DNA of 64,000 bases from Xiphophorus maculatus (Eukaryota > Chordata > Actinopteri > Cyprinodontiformes > Poeciliidae): positions 22,858,953 to 22,922,952 of the forward strand of contig NC_036445.1 of assembly GCF_002775205.1 (NCBI RefSeq), read 5' to 3'. Position numbers and translations under genes: made by a program. How positions within the stretch are numbered: the stretch's first letter is position 1; every line of letters starts with the position of its first letter. The notes below the pieces were generated by a model, which had not been told where the DNA came from, did not search any database, and was given only the letters and a program-made list of their open reading frames with translations. This document shows, one piece after another, positions 46,160 to 57,900 of the stretch.

Positions 46160-47330
46160 GGATATTGCTCCTGCAAGCATCTCATGACCACAGACCAGGC
46201 CAGGAGACAGCTGGAGAGGTTCCATCAGAGTACGGCTGCAGGCCCGGATGGCATCTCCCTCAGGACTCTAAAGACCTGTGCCAGCCAACATGCCCTCTAC
46301 TTAGATGCCTCTTCAACCTAAGCCTGTGTCAGGAGGAAGGGGAAAAAAATGAAATCACAAACATTAAATTGAGGAACAAAAGAAACATCAACGCTTGTAT
46401 CCTGAAGAGACATTAATGCTTGGACTTGCCGTATTATTGTCTAAAAGTACCTTCCAGAAATAACAACAAATATGAGTCAAGAAAAAAAAATATCCCAAAA
46501 ATCAAGATAATAATTCAAGGTGATTTACGCTTACTATTTCAGCATGAATTTGCCCGTATGAGCTCCATTAAGAAAGAAGAGCTAGAATGAACACACATCA
46601 GCCCCACTTTGAAAGAAACAGCTCCACAGCTTCAATAGATGTCTGTAATCTGCATCCACGATGCTTCTTCTATTTCTTCTGATTGTGGAAATTAAATTTT
46701 AAAAGTGCAGCCTTTCCGGTTCACTTCAACCAGCAGGTTTCAGGTCTCACATTTGGCTGCTAAAAATATTCTACATGCACTGTCTGCTGAAGGAGAAATG
46801 TGATTCAGATTGACTGAACCGATACTTGTCTCTTTTTAGACAGGATGAAGCCAGTGAGGAGAAGACAGATTTGTTAAATATTAGATAAAAAAAATCAACA
46901 TACATACATACTGGGGTGTTTCCCCCTGTCAACTCACTGTGCATCACTTTCTCCCCTCCTCTTCTCATTATACACTCTCCAGTATTTCCAGGAAATCAAA
47001 TAATGAAGTTTACAAATGACACCACAGTAGTGGGACTCATTTCATAAGAGGATGAGTGGCCTATCAAAACCAGTCTGACTGGGTGGTGTTCACTGAAAAG
47101 TCTCAGAAAACTAAATGACTTGGTTTTAACATTTTCTTTCTTGATCACATTTTACATGGCTACTAATAAATTGGTGTTTTTCTGGTTTTCAGACATACAC
47201 ATGTACATAGTGTTGTTTGTGATATATCTTTTACTTTTATTTATTGGACCTTATAGGAAAGATGCTTTTGATTTTATTGTACTGTTTCTCTGTACATTAG
47301 CAATAAAGTCATTCATTCATTCTAATGTTT
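46160..47330 (+). pseudogene. decayed L2-like LINE (reverse transcriptase fragments and tail)
   Basis: At 46187-46320 one frame reads DQARRQLERFHQSTAAGPDG, a conserved segment of L2/CR1-type reverse transcriptases, then shifts frame to CLFNLSLCQEEG. At about 47000, KFTNDTTVVGLIS corresponds to the FADD catalytic box, with both key positions altered, and is followed by a stop. The copy ends in CAATAAAGTCATTCATTCAT, an L2-like simple-repeat tail. Confidence 0.7.
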
Positions 47331-50300
47331 AATTGTTAAATGTAAATTCTGATACCCTATTCTTCAAATTGTAGCAATTCAACTTTCTGGATTCCCGTGC
47401 TGGGTTTGGGACATGTTACACATTACTTAATGTTTATCGCAGCAATTATCTTCATTCATTCTGTAATCAAATCTGCTTTGCAAAGCCTGAAAGCCTGAAA
47501 GCCTGCAGGCAGACCAGGCACCTAACACCAATTTGGAAAGAGTTTTTTTTCTCCCCCCGCCCCCAGAAACAGCTGCACAGACAGGGAATCCAAGCTAAAA
47601 GGAGAAACACAAAACATGACTTGACAAGAGCACTCACCAGACTGGATGTGGTTCTTTCACTGAATATCAGCGTAGGCAGATAAATGACTTAGCTACAATG
47701 AAATGACTTGCAGAACTTGAACAAAGTGTTCTGAGAAACTAGAAAGCAGTACAAACACAAAATCTAGGCAACAAACCCACAAAAAAACATGGGAACCTGT
47801 AAGATCCCAGACAACTACCAAAACCACATATTATGATTGAAAAGCACAAGACACTTGTCTGAATTTGCAAAACTTTGGTCAGACAAATGAGACGGTGAAA
47901 TTTACTGTACATTGACTAGAAATACTCAAGTCACTGAAACAGGAAGTACCTACATCTTATCATTTCGACACATAACACAACTACGCCTGGACTAGAAAAG
48001 CAATTTTTTCACTTAAGATACATCTATAGTGGATTTACCTTAATTGATTTTATTTCTAAATTGTAAAAAAAATGCAGAGTATTCAATCTACACTAGTGGT
48101 TGTAGACTTTTTTGAAAGATAAGGACCATGTCAATAAATCCAAAACTTACCAAGTATGGACAGATATTTTACAGGACTTTAACTTTTCTCACAAACTTTG
48201 ATCTCAAATCAAATATGGCTCCTGAGTGTTTGTAACATTGTGATAGCTGTTGTAATAATGTTTATGGTATTGAGACGTTCACAACTATACTGCACAACCC
48301 CATTTAGTGAATACATTGCTTATGCAATTGAAACTAAAAATGCAATAGATGGCTATAATCTTGTTTTGTTTTTTTATATCGTCTTTGGTTTTGTGTTAAA
48401 AGCATACACAATACTAGTTTTTTGAAAAGGCAGTCCTTACTGAAAATGTAGCAAATGAAATCCAAGCAGTAGCTATCAGAAAACTTTTGTCAAGAGACAG
48501 TTTTCATTGACTTATCACATGAGTACAAATAAGTTTTAAAAACATTCTTGTGTTGTGGAATCTGTTTTCAGTTGTTTTTGAGGGTTTAATGTTTCTATTT
48601 GAATAGAAAAATAAAGAAAACTTTACAACCAAAACTTCGTGATTAATCAGGGTCAGTCATCTTTGCTGTTTAGTTGATTGTCTCAAAGTGACATAAAGTA
48701 TCTGATGGGTAAATAATCTTTGATGCAATGAACTACAATAAAAGTATTCCAACTTTAAGCCAAAACCTTAATCTTTTGCTTTTATATATTTTTGGACATT
48801 TTAATAACAAACAGCTGATGTAATTGCAAAAAGTGTGAGAACCAACTCAGGTTTGTTGTACTATATTTAATTCCCAAGAAGAGCAATGAAGAGTGAATCA
48901 ATGAAAGACTATTTCTCTCTGCAAATAATAAGTATGCTACACTTAAAGAGCTGCTCTGCTTGTTATTCTTTGTTATTCTTCGAAAAAAATACAAACTGTT
49001 CTCATCTCCATAGAAAGGAAAATTGGAACATGTCTATGCATGTATGCACAGAAACCGTGAACCCAAATAAAAGCAAGCTTTCAGTAGTTGACTGTCTGAT
49101 CGGCAGGCAAGCAAACACACCAGCGTGGTGTGACATACAGCAGGATATGTTCACACAACAAACGCCTTGCTATGACAATGATCTTCCGTAAATGACTCAT
49201 GGGATCCACTGTCACAAATCCAACCCAGCATTTGAGGAGGAGTCTGCAGGTTTCAACGCATCTTTTAAAATTGGCAGTCTTTAAGCATTTGCTCCCATGA
49301 TTGCCCCTCAGATCAGAGCTTTTAAGTAAGAGCTGACTTCATGATAACCCTCACCGCAGATGCTCAGCTACACTGCACTTTATCCTATTGATTGTATCCT
49401 TTAACCCTTTCTGTTTTCCTCCCCCAGCCCATTACAATTTTTATTCATTTTCACAAACTCTGCTTTTGTATTTGATGACTAGACAGACAGTTATGCAGCT
49501 GTAGCAGTCCTGTACCTGTCTCCGGTTCACTTTTGCTGGTTTATTGTACGGGTTTACGTGGAGTGTGGAATGTGTGCAGAACATACTGCTCCTCCCATTA
49601 CTCTGTTCATCCTCACTTTCACCACCCATATTCTTGTGGGAAGTCACAATTTCAATCTCTCCTCCACACACAACTCTCTTGCTTCTTAGCTCGCTCTCTT
49701 TTCATCTCTCAGTTGCTCCCTCATTTCCTGCTGTGTTCAGTTATCCCATCCTGTGAGTTATCTCACTCCCACTCCCTTCCTTCATCTGCAAAGCGAGCTC
49801 TGCACGGTAAGATAAAAACACTTTGTTGCATGCAATCATTGACATGTCATCACGCACCTTGTTTTTCTGAATGAAATATGTATTTATATTCTAAACTGGA
49901 CTTATGAATACAGATCTTTTTTTATACTGTTGTAATGCTCACTCTGATCTACTGTACTGTACCTAAGACTTTTAATGTCAAATACTCATGCTGAGTAGAA
50001 TCAACTTGTAGAAGCACAGGAGTTTACCAAAAATGTTGGAGATTTGAGATCCTAATCTTAATGTTCGTACGTGTTTAATGTCACAGTAGGCATTTTAACT
50101 ATTCAGTGGGTAGATTCCTTCAGTAGGTGAGTACACATTTAAATTTTGCTGCACATCATATCATGTTTGTCTTGTGGACAGGTTGGTGGAAAAGGGGTGT
50201 GATGGTAGTGAGAAAGAACATCTGCTCTTTTCTAGTTAAGCATAGGCTAAATGTATTTGTAAAGTAGGATAAAGCAAAAGTTTTAGGTCCAAAGTATTTT

Positions 50301-53090
50301 TGGTCTAATCATTATTTCTTTACACCATCTCAGGCTCTTAACTTGTCTTAACTGCATCATTTTGATAAAACTTTTATGGTTATTTGTTTCGTACTTTTTC
50401 ACAGCTTCAGAGGCTCAAAACGGAGCCTAAAAACAGAAAAAGACAGATGAGCTGCAATAAATTAATAAATACATAAATTAAATGTAAAACTATTCAGGTG
50501 AACTGACTAAAGCACAGAAGTGTAATTGCACAACAACAGTTTCAGGCAGTCAAAAAGATTTGAAAAAACGCAAAGGGATAAAAGAAAGTGTAATTTGTCT
50601 TTAAAAGTAGAAAATAAAAAGCCTTTTTAGCCTCCAGAAACCAAATATCGTCCAGTTTCACCTTTCAGGGCCGAAAGCTACTTGATGAGCTGAAAACGTG
50701 TAACACTAACTGAGACAAGCAGACATGGCAAAAGAAAATAAGTCAGATAAACTGCTATATACCTCCTGTTTAGAGAGACTTCAGAGAGAATCATTATCAG
50801 TTCGGTTTCTCCTTTGGAAAAGACAATTTTCCCCAGGAGAATTGTCTATTTGCTAAAGTACAAGTAAGAAACTGTTAATGTTTTCATGAGCAACAAGTGA
50901 GTTTAACAAATAAAGGTTCAGTATAGTAATTCTAAAAAATATTTTTCATTCAAAAATATTTGAGCTGAAAAAAGAATATCATATTTTTTCAGACTTTAAG
51001 TTTCTGAAAGATTATGGTAAGTTTATGTAATTTACTGTTCAAACTAATTTAAGCACATATGTTTTCTACTGTCCTTATTTTCCTAAATTTGATCAATAAG
51101 AACTCAATTACAATCTTTTGTTTTTCAATCATTTCCCACTTTATTTTGCATATATTTTCATCCTTTGTTTTTTTTTCTCTAATCAGGAGAAACACATGAT
51201 AAGCTGCATCTGTGGGACAGGTGTTGCCACACAGTAGAACATATTACAAAAAGAAGAGAAAATCCACTTATTTTCTCCCAGTTCAGGATGAGCTCATGTC
51301 AGCTTATTAACAGTATAAGTTTTTGGAGTGAATCCACTTAATATTGAAGAATAGACACAAACTCTTAGACTTTTGGCCAACTTTCAACTCAGAATGTGAC
51401 AATTGCAGGACTCAGATGCGTAAAATCATAACTAAATCTTGGCTCTATTTTTAGACAGAACATTTGAATTTTTAACTTCTTGCAATTTGGAAATTCCTTG
51501 TTCATGCTTTTCAAATAACATGACCTGACAAAGGGAGCATGTTGCGCTTCCCATTTGTTGCCAGAGTTCTGAAGTCATTTAATCTTTCCCTTTGATCCAA
51601 TTCAAGGTTGATGAATGAGTAGAATGTGTAATTACCTTTTCTTTTTGCTCTATTTTTCCTTCCACTCTGCCTTATTCAATGAATGCTGAAGCATATCATT
51701 TTTTATTGTATTCAAATGGTAGGTTTGCTAGACTGTGAGATTACAGCAACATTAACAAGATTGTTTGTGGTTAGACACAATTTATAAAATCTTGATTAGA
51801 TCAGCACTTGAGTCACTGCAATTGTCTGACCAACACAATATGCTCTGAAACGGAAAAATCAAATCAGCCAGTCGTCTCACCACTATATTATCCAGTATGG
51901 TTTTAAATATTCATGGTGGATAAAATTAAAGCAAATTTCTTCTTATTATATTATATCACTATAAAGCCGTTTATGGAGAAGTGGGTGCAGTATGAACTAT
52001 TATAAAAAAAAATAAAATGCATAACAGTCAGAAAAAGTAAAAAAAAATGAGGTCAAGAATTTAAACATGAATAAATATGAGCTATTTTTACTAATGTCTT
52101 TTTGAAATACAAAATTACATCACTGCATACCAGGAGAATGAGATTAGCCAAAAACAAACAGAAAGGTTTTTCTGGCACACAACATGATTCAATCAATCAG
52201 TGTCATTGCTTTTAAACTGTTTTGTAATTTGTTTTAAACTTCTGCATATGTTTTAATTTGTTTTACGTTTGTGTAACCAGGTTGTTGTGCGTTGCATAAA
52301 CTAGATTTTAAATTGGGCAAATTCTCAACACATGTCCTATTATAAAATAGTAAGCTATGGCTTTATTCCCCTGCTTGCAATTGCTAAACTAGCAAATCCA
52401 TACTTCAGATCAATCCTTCCCTGCAGCAGGCTCCTGCATTATAGGAGCAGAACTCAGCCAAAGTAGAAGTCAGCATCACTTTTCACTTTTGATGGTTGGG
52501 GCATCATTTTTCAGTTTAAAGTTAGGAGGAACTCTTTATAGTCTTGTTTAATGAGAAGGGGGAGGCATGCATTTTTTTCAGTACTCATAAAGAAAAGTGT
52601 GTATCTAGCTTCCTGAACCACAGCAATATGAAGACACACAGCAGACACCAGGTTCTTACCTTTGAGGAAATCTTTTCTTTATTACGCTTTGCCTAAATAT
52701 TCAGATTATGCCTTTATTTATTGCCTGAAAGAACGTCTTTTAAAGCCTCAGTTATAATTACAACTCCACTTTTCTGTGAAGACTAAAGACATAAATTTTG
52801 TCACATGTTCCCTGGTAGGGCTTTGGGCTACACTTACAACAGCCCAGATTTCTGTGACCACAGAGACAACAATAAGCCCATTCACAGGGTTCTGCAAAAA
52901 ATCACCAGTCAGTAATGAAAATGACAAAACAAGCAGAAGAAAATGAAGAGTCAAATTAACAGCACCGTTTTATGGAGAGAGAAGAAATTGGCTTCTTTCC
53001 CAATAATTTTCTTCCCAGCAACCACAATAACAGAAAACATGCAATAGCTTTCTAGTCAAAAATCTCTTTGACAGTCATGAAGAGATATGT
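47331..53090. other. intergenic DNA, no gene recognised
   Basis: AT-rich, with short unsupported open frames on both strands. A donor-like TGCACG/GTAAGA at 49806/49807 follows a pyrimidine-rich stretch and might end an untranslated exon of the ectonucleotidase gene; this is unproven. Confidence 0.4.
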
Positions 53091-53094
53091 CAAG

Positions 53095-53520
53095 GCAAGT
53101 TAAGTCATGTTTATTTGTGTAGCACATTTCAGCAACAATGCAGTTGAAAGTGATTTACACCAGAAAGCATAATGCAGTGAACAATTACAAAGCAGCAATA
53201 AAAATTACATTTGTCAAATGCCATCCTCAAGCAAGTACACATTTAATATATTCCAATTACTATGAATTGGAAGCAATTCAAAACAGGTGGGTTCATAGCT
53301 TTGATTTAAAGGAACTCATGTTCCTGCAGATATGTTCAGCTTGTTAATGCCAGGGACTGTTGAGCCAAGTTTATTAATGATTCCTAAATTACTCATATTA
53401 AATTCTCAGTGCAATGTCGTATCTCCAAATCTGTGCACAACAATGTATTTTTTATACTTGTCAATGGATTACATTCTGGATAAACCATTACAGTCACTTC
53501 TGACTCCGGATAATGTTTAG
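53095..53520. repeat. degenerate interspersed repeat
   Basis: Contains TTTATTTGTGTAGCACATTT, CAGCAACAATGCAGTTGAAA, GTGATTTACACCAGA and later TTTGATTTAAAGGAACTCAT, a series seen in a common fish repeat. Diverged, boundaries and class uncertain. Confidence 0.45.
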
Positions 53521-54050
53521 TTAATTCATGAACACTTGATATGGCATAAAGTCTTCAGTGATGACAAAATGACCCAATTTGTGACCAATCAGTGGAGACC
53601 ATGTCAGTATTGCTTTACTGATGATAATAATAAAGGACATTCCCCCTCTGTTTAAGGGTATGGAAGTCACACATTATAAGTCACTTTCACCTCGCATATG
53701 TTTTTGCAATGTCTAAAACTTTGGAGTACCAGAAATTCCTCTCCAGATGGATCCACATTACAGCCCAACTTATCTGGAGAGAAACACTCCTTTCTGTCAT
53801 TGAATATAAACAACTCAGGCTGAGTGGTTCCAGGCACACCTTTACTCAGAATGTATATTTATATTGTTTGTGGTTTGTATAGACAGAAAGTTGGAATGGG
53901 TAACAGAGACCATATCAAATTATCTAAAGAGATGGACTTTCATGTCCAAGGCGGCAATCAAATATAATCTCAAATATTTCAGATTATCTATTGTTTGTCT
54001 GTGTGTCTGTGTATGTCATATATTCTTTAAAAGACTTGAGAGACTACATA

Positions 54051-54052
54051 CA

Positions 54053-54143
<91 letters not shown>

Positions 54144-54321
54144 CCAGGGGGTCTTTTGTGGGCTCTAGTGTCCCTTATGTGAAAGTAGGCTGACAGGAAA
54201 GGGGGAAAGACATGTGGCAAATATCGTCGGGTCCCGGAGTCTAATCTGCGACGGCCGCGTCGAGGACTCAAGGCCTCCAAACATGGGTCGCGCTAACCCC
54301 TACGCCACCACGGCACACCCC
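54051..54321 (-). mobile_element. SINE with tRNA-like head and long TA tail, minus strand
   Basis: Read on the minus strand it starts near 54321 with GTGGTGGCGTAGGGGTTAGC (box A-like), has a diverged box B, then ends GACCCCCTGGAGGGG and a (TA)n tail. The direct duplication GAGACTACATA lies at 54040-54050 and 54322-54332. Confidence 0.8.
54060..54135. repeat. (TA)n microsatellite, about 38 units
   Basis: Uninterrupted TA repeat forming the tail of the adjoining minus-strand SINE. The Tyr-Ile repeat open frames over it are artefacts. Confidence 0.95.
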
Positions 54322-54793
54322 GAGACTACATATATTTGAGTGTGAATATTATTCTGCGCTGAGGGCATAATTAATGATAGGGGAAACTGGGTTGAAGTTC
54401 AAGATGTACCTCATTTCACTGACAAAAAAATATTACTGTGTATCCTTTGTTTTACTGTAACCTCAGAGCTAATACGCCAACCTAAAAGCAGGGGTTTCCT
54501 GTTGAAGGCATTACTTCAGCTACTGCATGTGGCTTATCAGAGCTGTTTTTTCCTATTAGAATACTTTCCTTCTCATTTGCTGACATTTGCTTGTTTGGCT
54601 CTCATCCATTATTGCTATTATTGCTGCCAACAATTCTTTTTCCCAGCTGAAAGTAAATACTTTAAAGTCATTGTTTATCATCACTCTTAAGACCTCCATA
54701 TTCATCACTGTAAAATGACAGCTGAGAGCCTTTTAGTGACAGCTTCACTTCTACTTTTTTTGTTTTGGCTCTGGCACGCTTTGCCAACAGGAA

Positions 54794-54928
54794 ATGGGTT
54801 CCAAAAAGAAAATGGGATACAAGTGTCGCATAGCAGGAGTGATGCTTCTATTGATTGGAAGTATTGCTGCCCTTGTTGTTGTTGCTGTCATCCAGGACAA
54901 GTTAAAGGTTAAGGAGTATGGATTAGAG
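54794..54928 (+). other. entpd3: entpd3-like coding exon 1 (N-terminal anchor)
   Basis: Forty-five codons with a hydrophobic stretch VMLLLIGSIAALVVVAVI; donor GTGAAC, followed at once by a CA repeat. Confidence 0.88.
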
Positions 54929-57900
54929 GTGAACACACACACACACACACACACGCACACAACTCCCCTCCCTCCAAACACACACACAAGTGTATCTTTC
55001 TATCTTCTCAAGGACTTTCCGTTGACTTCTATTAATTTTTCCTTCATTTCTGTAGTACAAACCTGACTCTTACCCTAAATCTAACTATTCCCAGTACATG
55101 CCTGACCCTACACTGCAAAAACAGCACTACTACAGCAGTTGGTCCCCACATCATTGCATTAGTTGACAAAAAGGTCCTTACAACGCATCAAATACAAGGA
55201 CACATACACACACATGCATGAGAAGAATAATACCTACAGATTTATATGTTGTACCTGCACAATCACACACTTTCAAGACATTATCAAGTTAGATCTCAGC
55301 TACTGGTTCCACTGGTTTATAAAGTGAGGCAAGAAAACAACAACAAAAAAATAGGCCAGCCATACTTTATTTAGACACACCTTTGCTTCACTGTTAAAGA
55401 TGTAGTCTTTACATATACAGTTTACAAAACTTTCACATGAAGGGCTGATGTTTTCCTGCATGCTTTTTCACAGTTTGGCATTGTGATAGACTCCGGTTCC
55501 TCTCGCTCCAATGTGTACCTGTACGAATGGCCTGGGGAGAAGGAGAACGAGACCGGGGTAGTGACTGAAAGAAAGAACTGTAAAGTTAATGGTAGGTGTA
55601 ATGTTGGTACACACTGTTTCAACTTTTTCAAACAGCAGCTCGGCAAAGTCTAAATATTCTACTAGTGTAACCCAAATGAGCCAAATAAAATAAAATCTGG
55701 AGTATCCTTAGCATTTTTTTTTTGTTTTTAAAATGTTTAATGTTTCACATAAACCTCTGTTCAACAGTTTCAAATGCAATGTTAAAGATTATAGGTACAC
55801 CCTTCAATCAAACTTTCTGACAGGTTATGAATATGAATATGAAAATGGGGGCAGTGGGGGATGGGTATGAATTGAAGTGGGGGATGGGTGTGAAGGGGAA
55901 GGGTGGGTGCTTTATATGTTAATGAATTTGACACCTGCGGAGACGAGGAGTCTAGACCACTCAATGAGCAGGAGATAGGTGAGCTAGCAAGTCGTAGGGT
56001 CTCTCTCTCAGGTTGAGTACAAACAATTGATGCTGAGGAGACAAGTCTAATTAGCCTACCAAAGAGCAGAAGATGATCGGTGTCTTTCAGGCAGGAGACA
56101 GGAGGAAGCAGAGTGGGTCATGGCTTGGCTATTCTGCAGAAAAACACTACAAGTAGAGTGCTGCATTCTGTATCCCTATTTATTACAGTAAAACTCCAAA
56201 CCACACCCCCAGGGGGGAGATGAAGTAGTAATAAACCAATAACATCCACTCTTTCCCATGAAATCATAAGCTACCACCCACAGCGAGGGCAGAGGTGTCA
56301 AATTCATTAACATATAAAGCACCCACCCCTCCCCGTCACACCCATCCCTCACTTCCCCCCCTCACTCTCCTCCCATATTCATATTCATATTCATAACCTG
56401 TCAGAAAGTTTTATTGAAGGGTGTACCTACAATCTCTAATGTTTGTTTTTCAAGGAATAATCCAAACACAGATTTGTGCCTCCAGGGCTTCCTATCTCAG
56501 AACTCGAGGTTAGTTCCAAGGATGATAAAAAAACATTTGAAGGATTTCAATACTGCATGGATGAAATCAAGAATCACATTCCTGAAGAAAAGCACAAAAC
56601 CACACCCCTCTTTCTGGGAGCTACAGCTGGGATGCGCCTGCTAGAGTAAGAAAGAGATAATATCCTAAACCACGCCATTGTTTTTAAACTGTGCTATATT
56701 TAGTAATTAAATGCTAAGTCTTTGTTTATCAGTCTTGAAGAAAAAATAAGGAATGGAGTTAGGAGAGATACTGCTGTCCCCATTTACCTCCAAAAATCTG
56801 AGAAGCAGAGGGTTTCAATTTCTGATTAGAAGACAAATACATAAAATAACTGGTAGGTTTTAGGAAAGCACAGAATATACTCAGAGAATGTACAGGCTGT
56901 ATTGTAAGGACATAGCTTCAAACTGATCAGAATTGCACTTTCTATATCAATTTGCTGTGTGATTGATTATTGCTTTTGTCTTGTTTTTGAGAATGAAAGA
57001 TCAAGAAAGAGCCAGTAAAATTATGGGAAAACTCAGAGACTTCCTGAGTAAACAAAACTTCCAGTTCCACAATGCTTCCATCATCACTGGACAGGAAGAG
57101 GGACTGTATGGGTGGATCACAGTGAATTACTTGAAGGAAAATTTCCTACAGGTGAGACTTGAGAGTGTACTTGTCCATTTAACGGTTTAAATCACAGAAA
57201 CACAACTGCTCTGTGAACAGGACCAGGGTAAGGTGTGGTTGCTTTTCCCTAAATTATTCCAATTACATTTGTAGAAAAACATGTGGAACACTTACATTCG
57301 TCCAAATGGAGCAGAGACAGTCGGGTCTATGGATCTCGGTGGAGCATCAACACAGATCGCCTTCCAAGTTCAGGAACGTGGAGAGGGGCCTGACTACATG
57401 CATGTCAAGCTGTATGGTTACCCCTATACTGTCTACACACACAGTTTCCTTTGCTACGGCAAAAATGAGGCTGACAAGAGGGTTCTGGACAAAGTAATCA
57501 GGGTATGCAACTTTTTTTTTAACATTTTGTGATATTGCAACCACAAACTGCAATGGATTATAATGGAAACGATAGGCTAAGCAAAAGTAGTGCATAGTTG
57601 TGAACTAAAGGGAAAAAACATGTATGTATTGTTTTCGTTTTACAAATTTTTACAAGTAAAACTTTTTACAACTAAAAATCTGGAAAAGGAGGTGTGCCGT
57701 CATATTCTGTCTTTATGAATCAAATCCGACCTTTAAAAACAAAATTATTCCTTTTGAGTTTTGTATCTACCTTTTTAGTACATCAAGATACTGATTAAAA
57801 GAAATACTAAAAAGCTCAATATCATTTGAATTGTTGTAGGGCATCTGTGAAAATAAATTTCCAGGTCTTGTACAGAATCTCAATTGAATTCAGTTCTGGA

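Noticed and set aside
53864..54280. Tyr-Ile repeat proteins on both strands
   Set aside because: Translation of a (TA)n microsatellite.
54230..54315. tRNA gene on the minus strand
   Set aside because: Head of a SINE with a diverged box B and a repeat tail.
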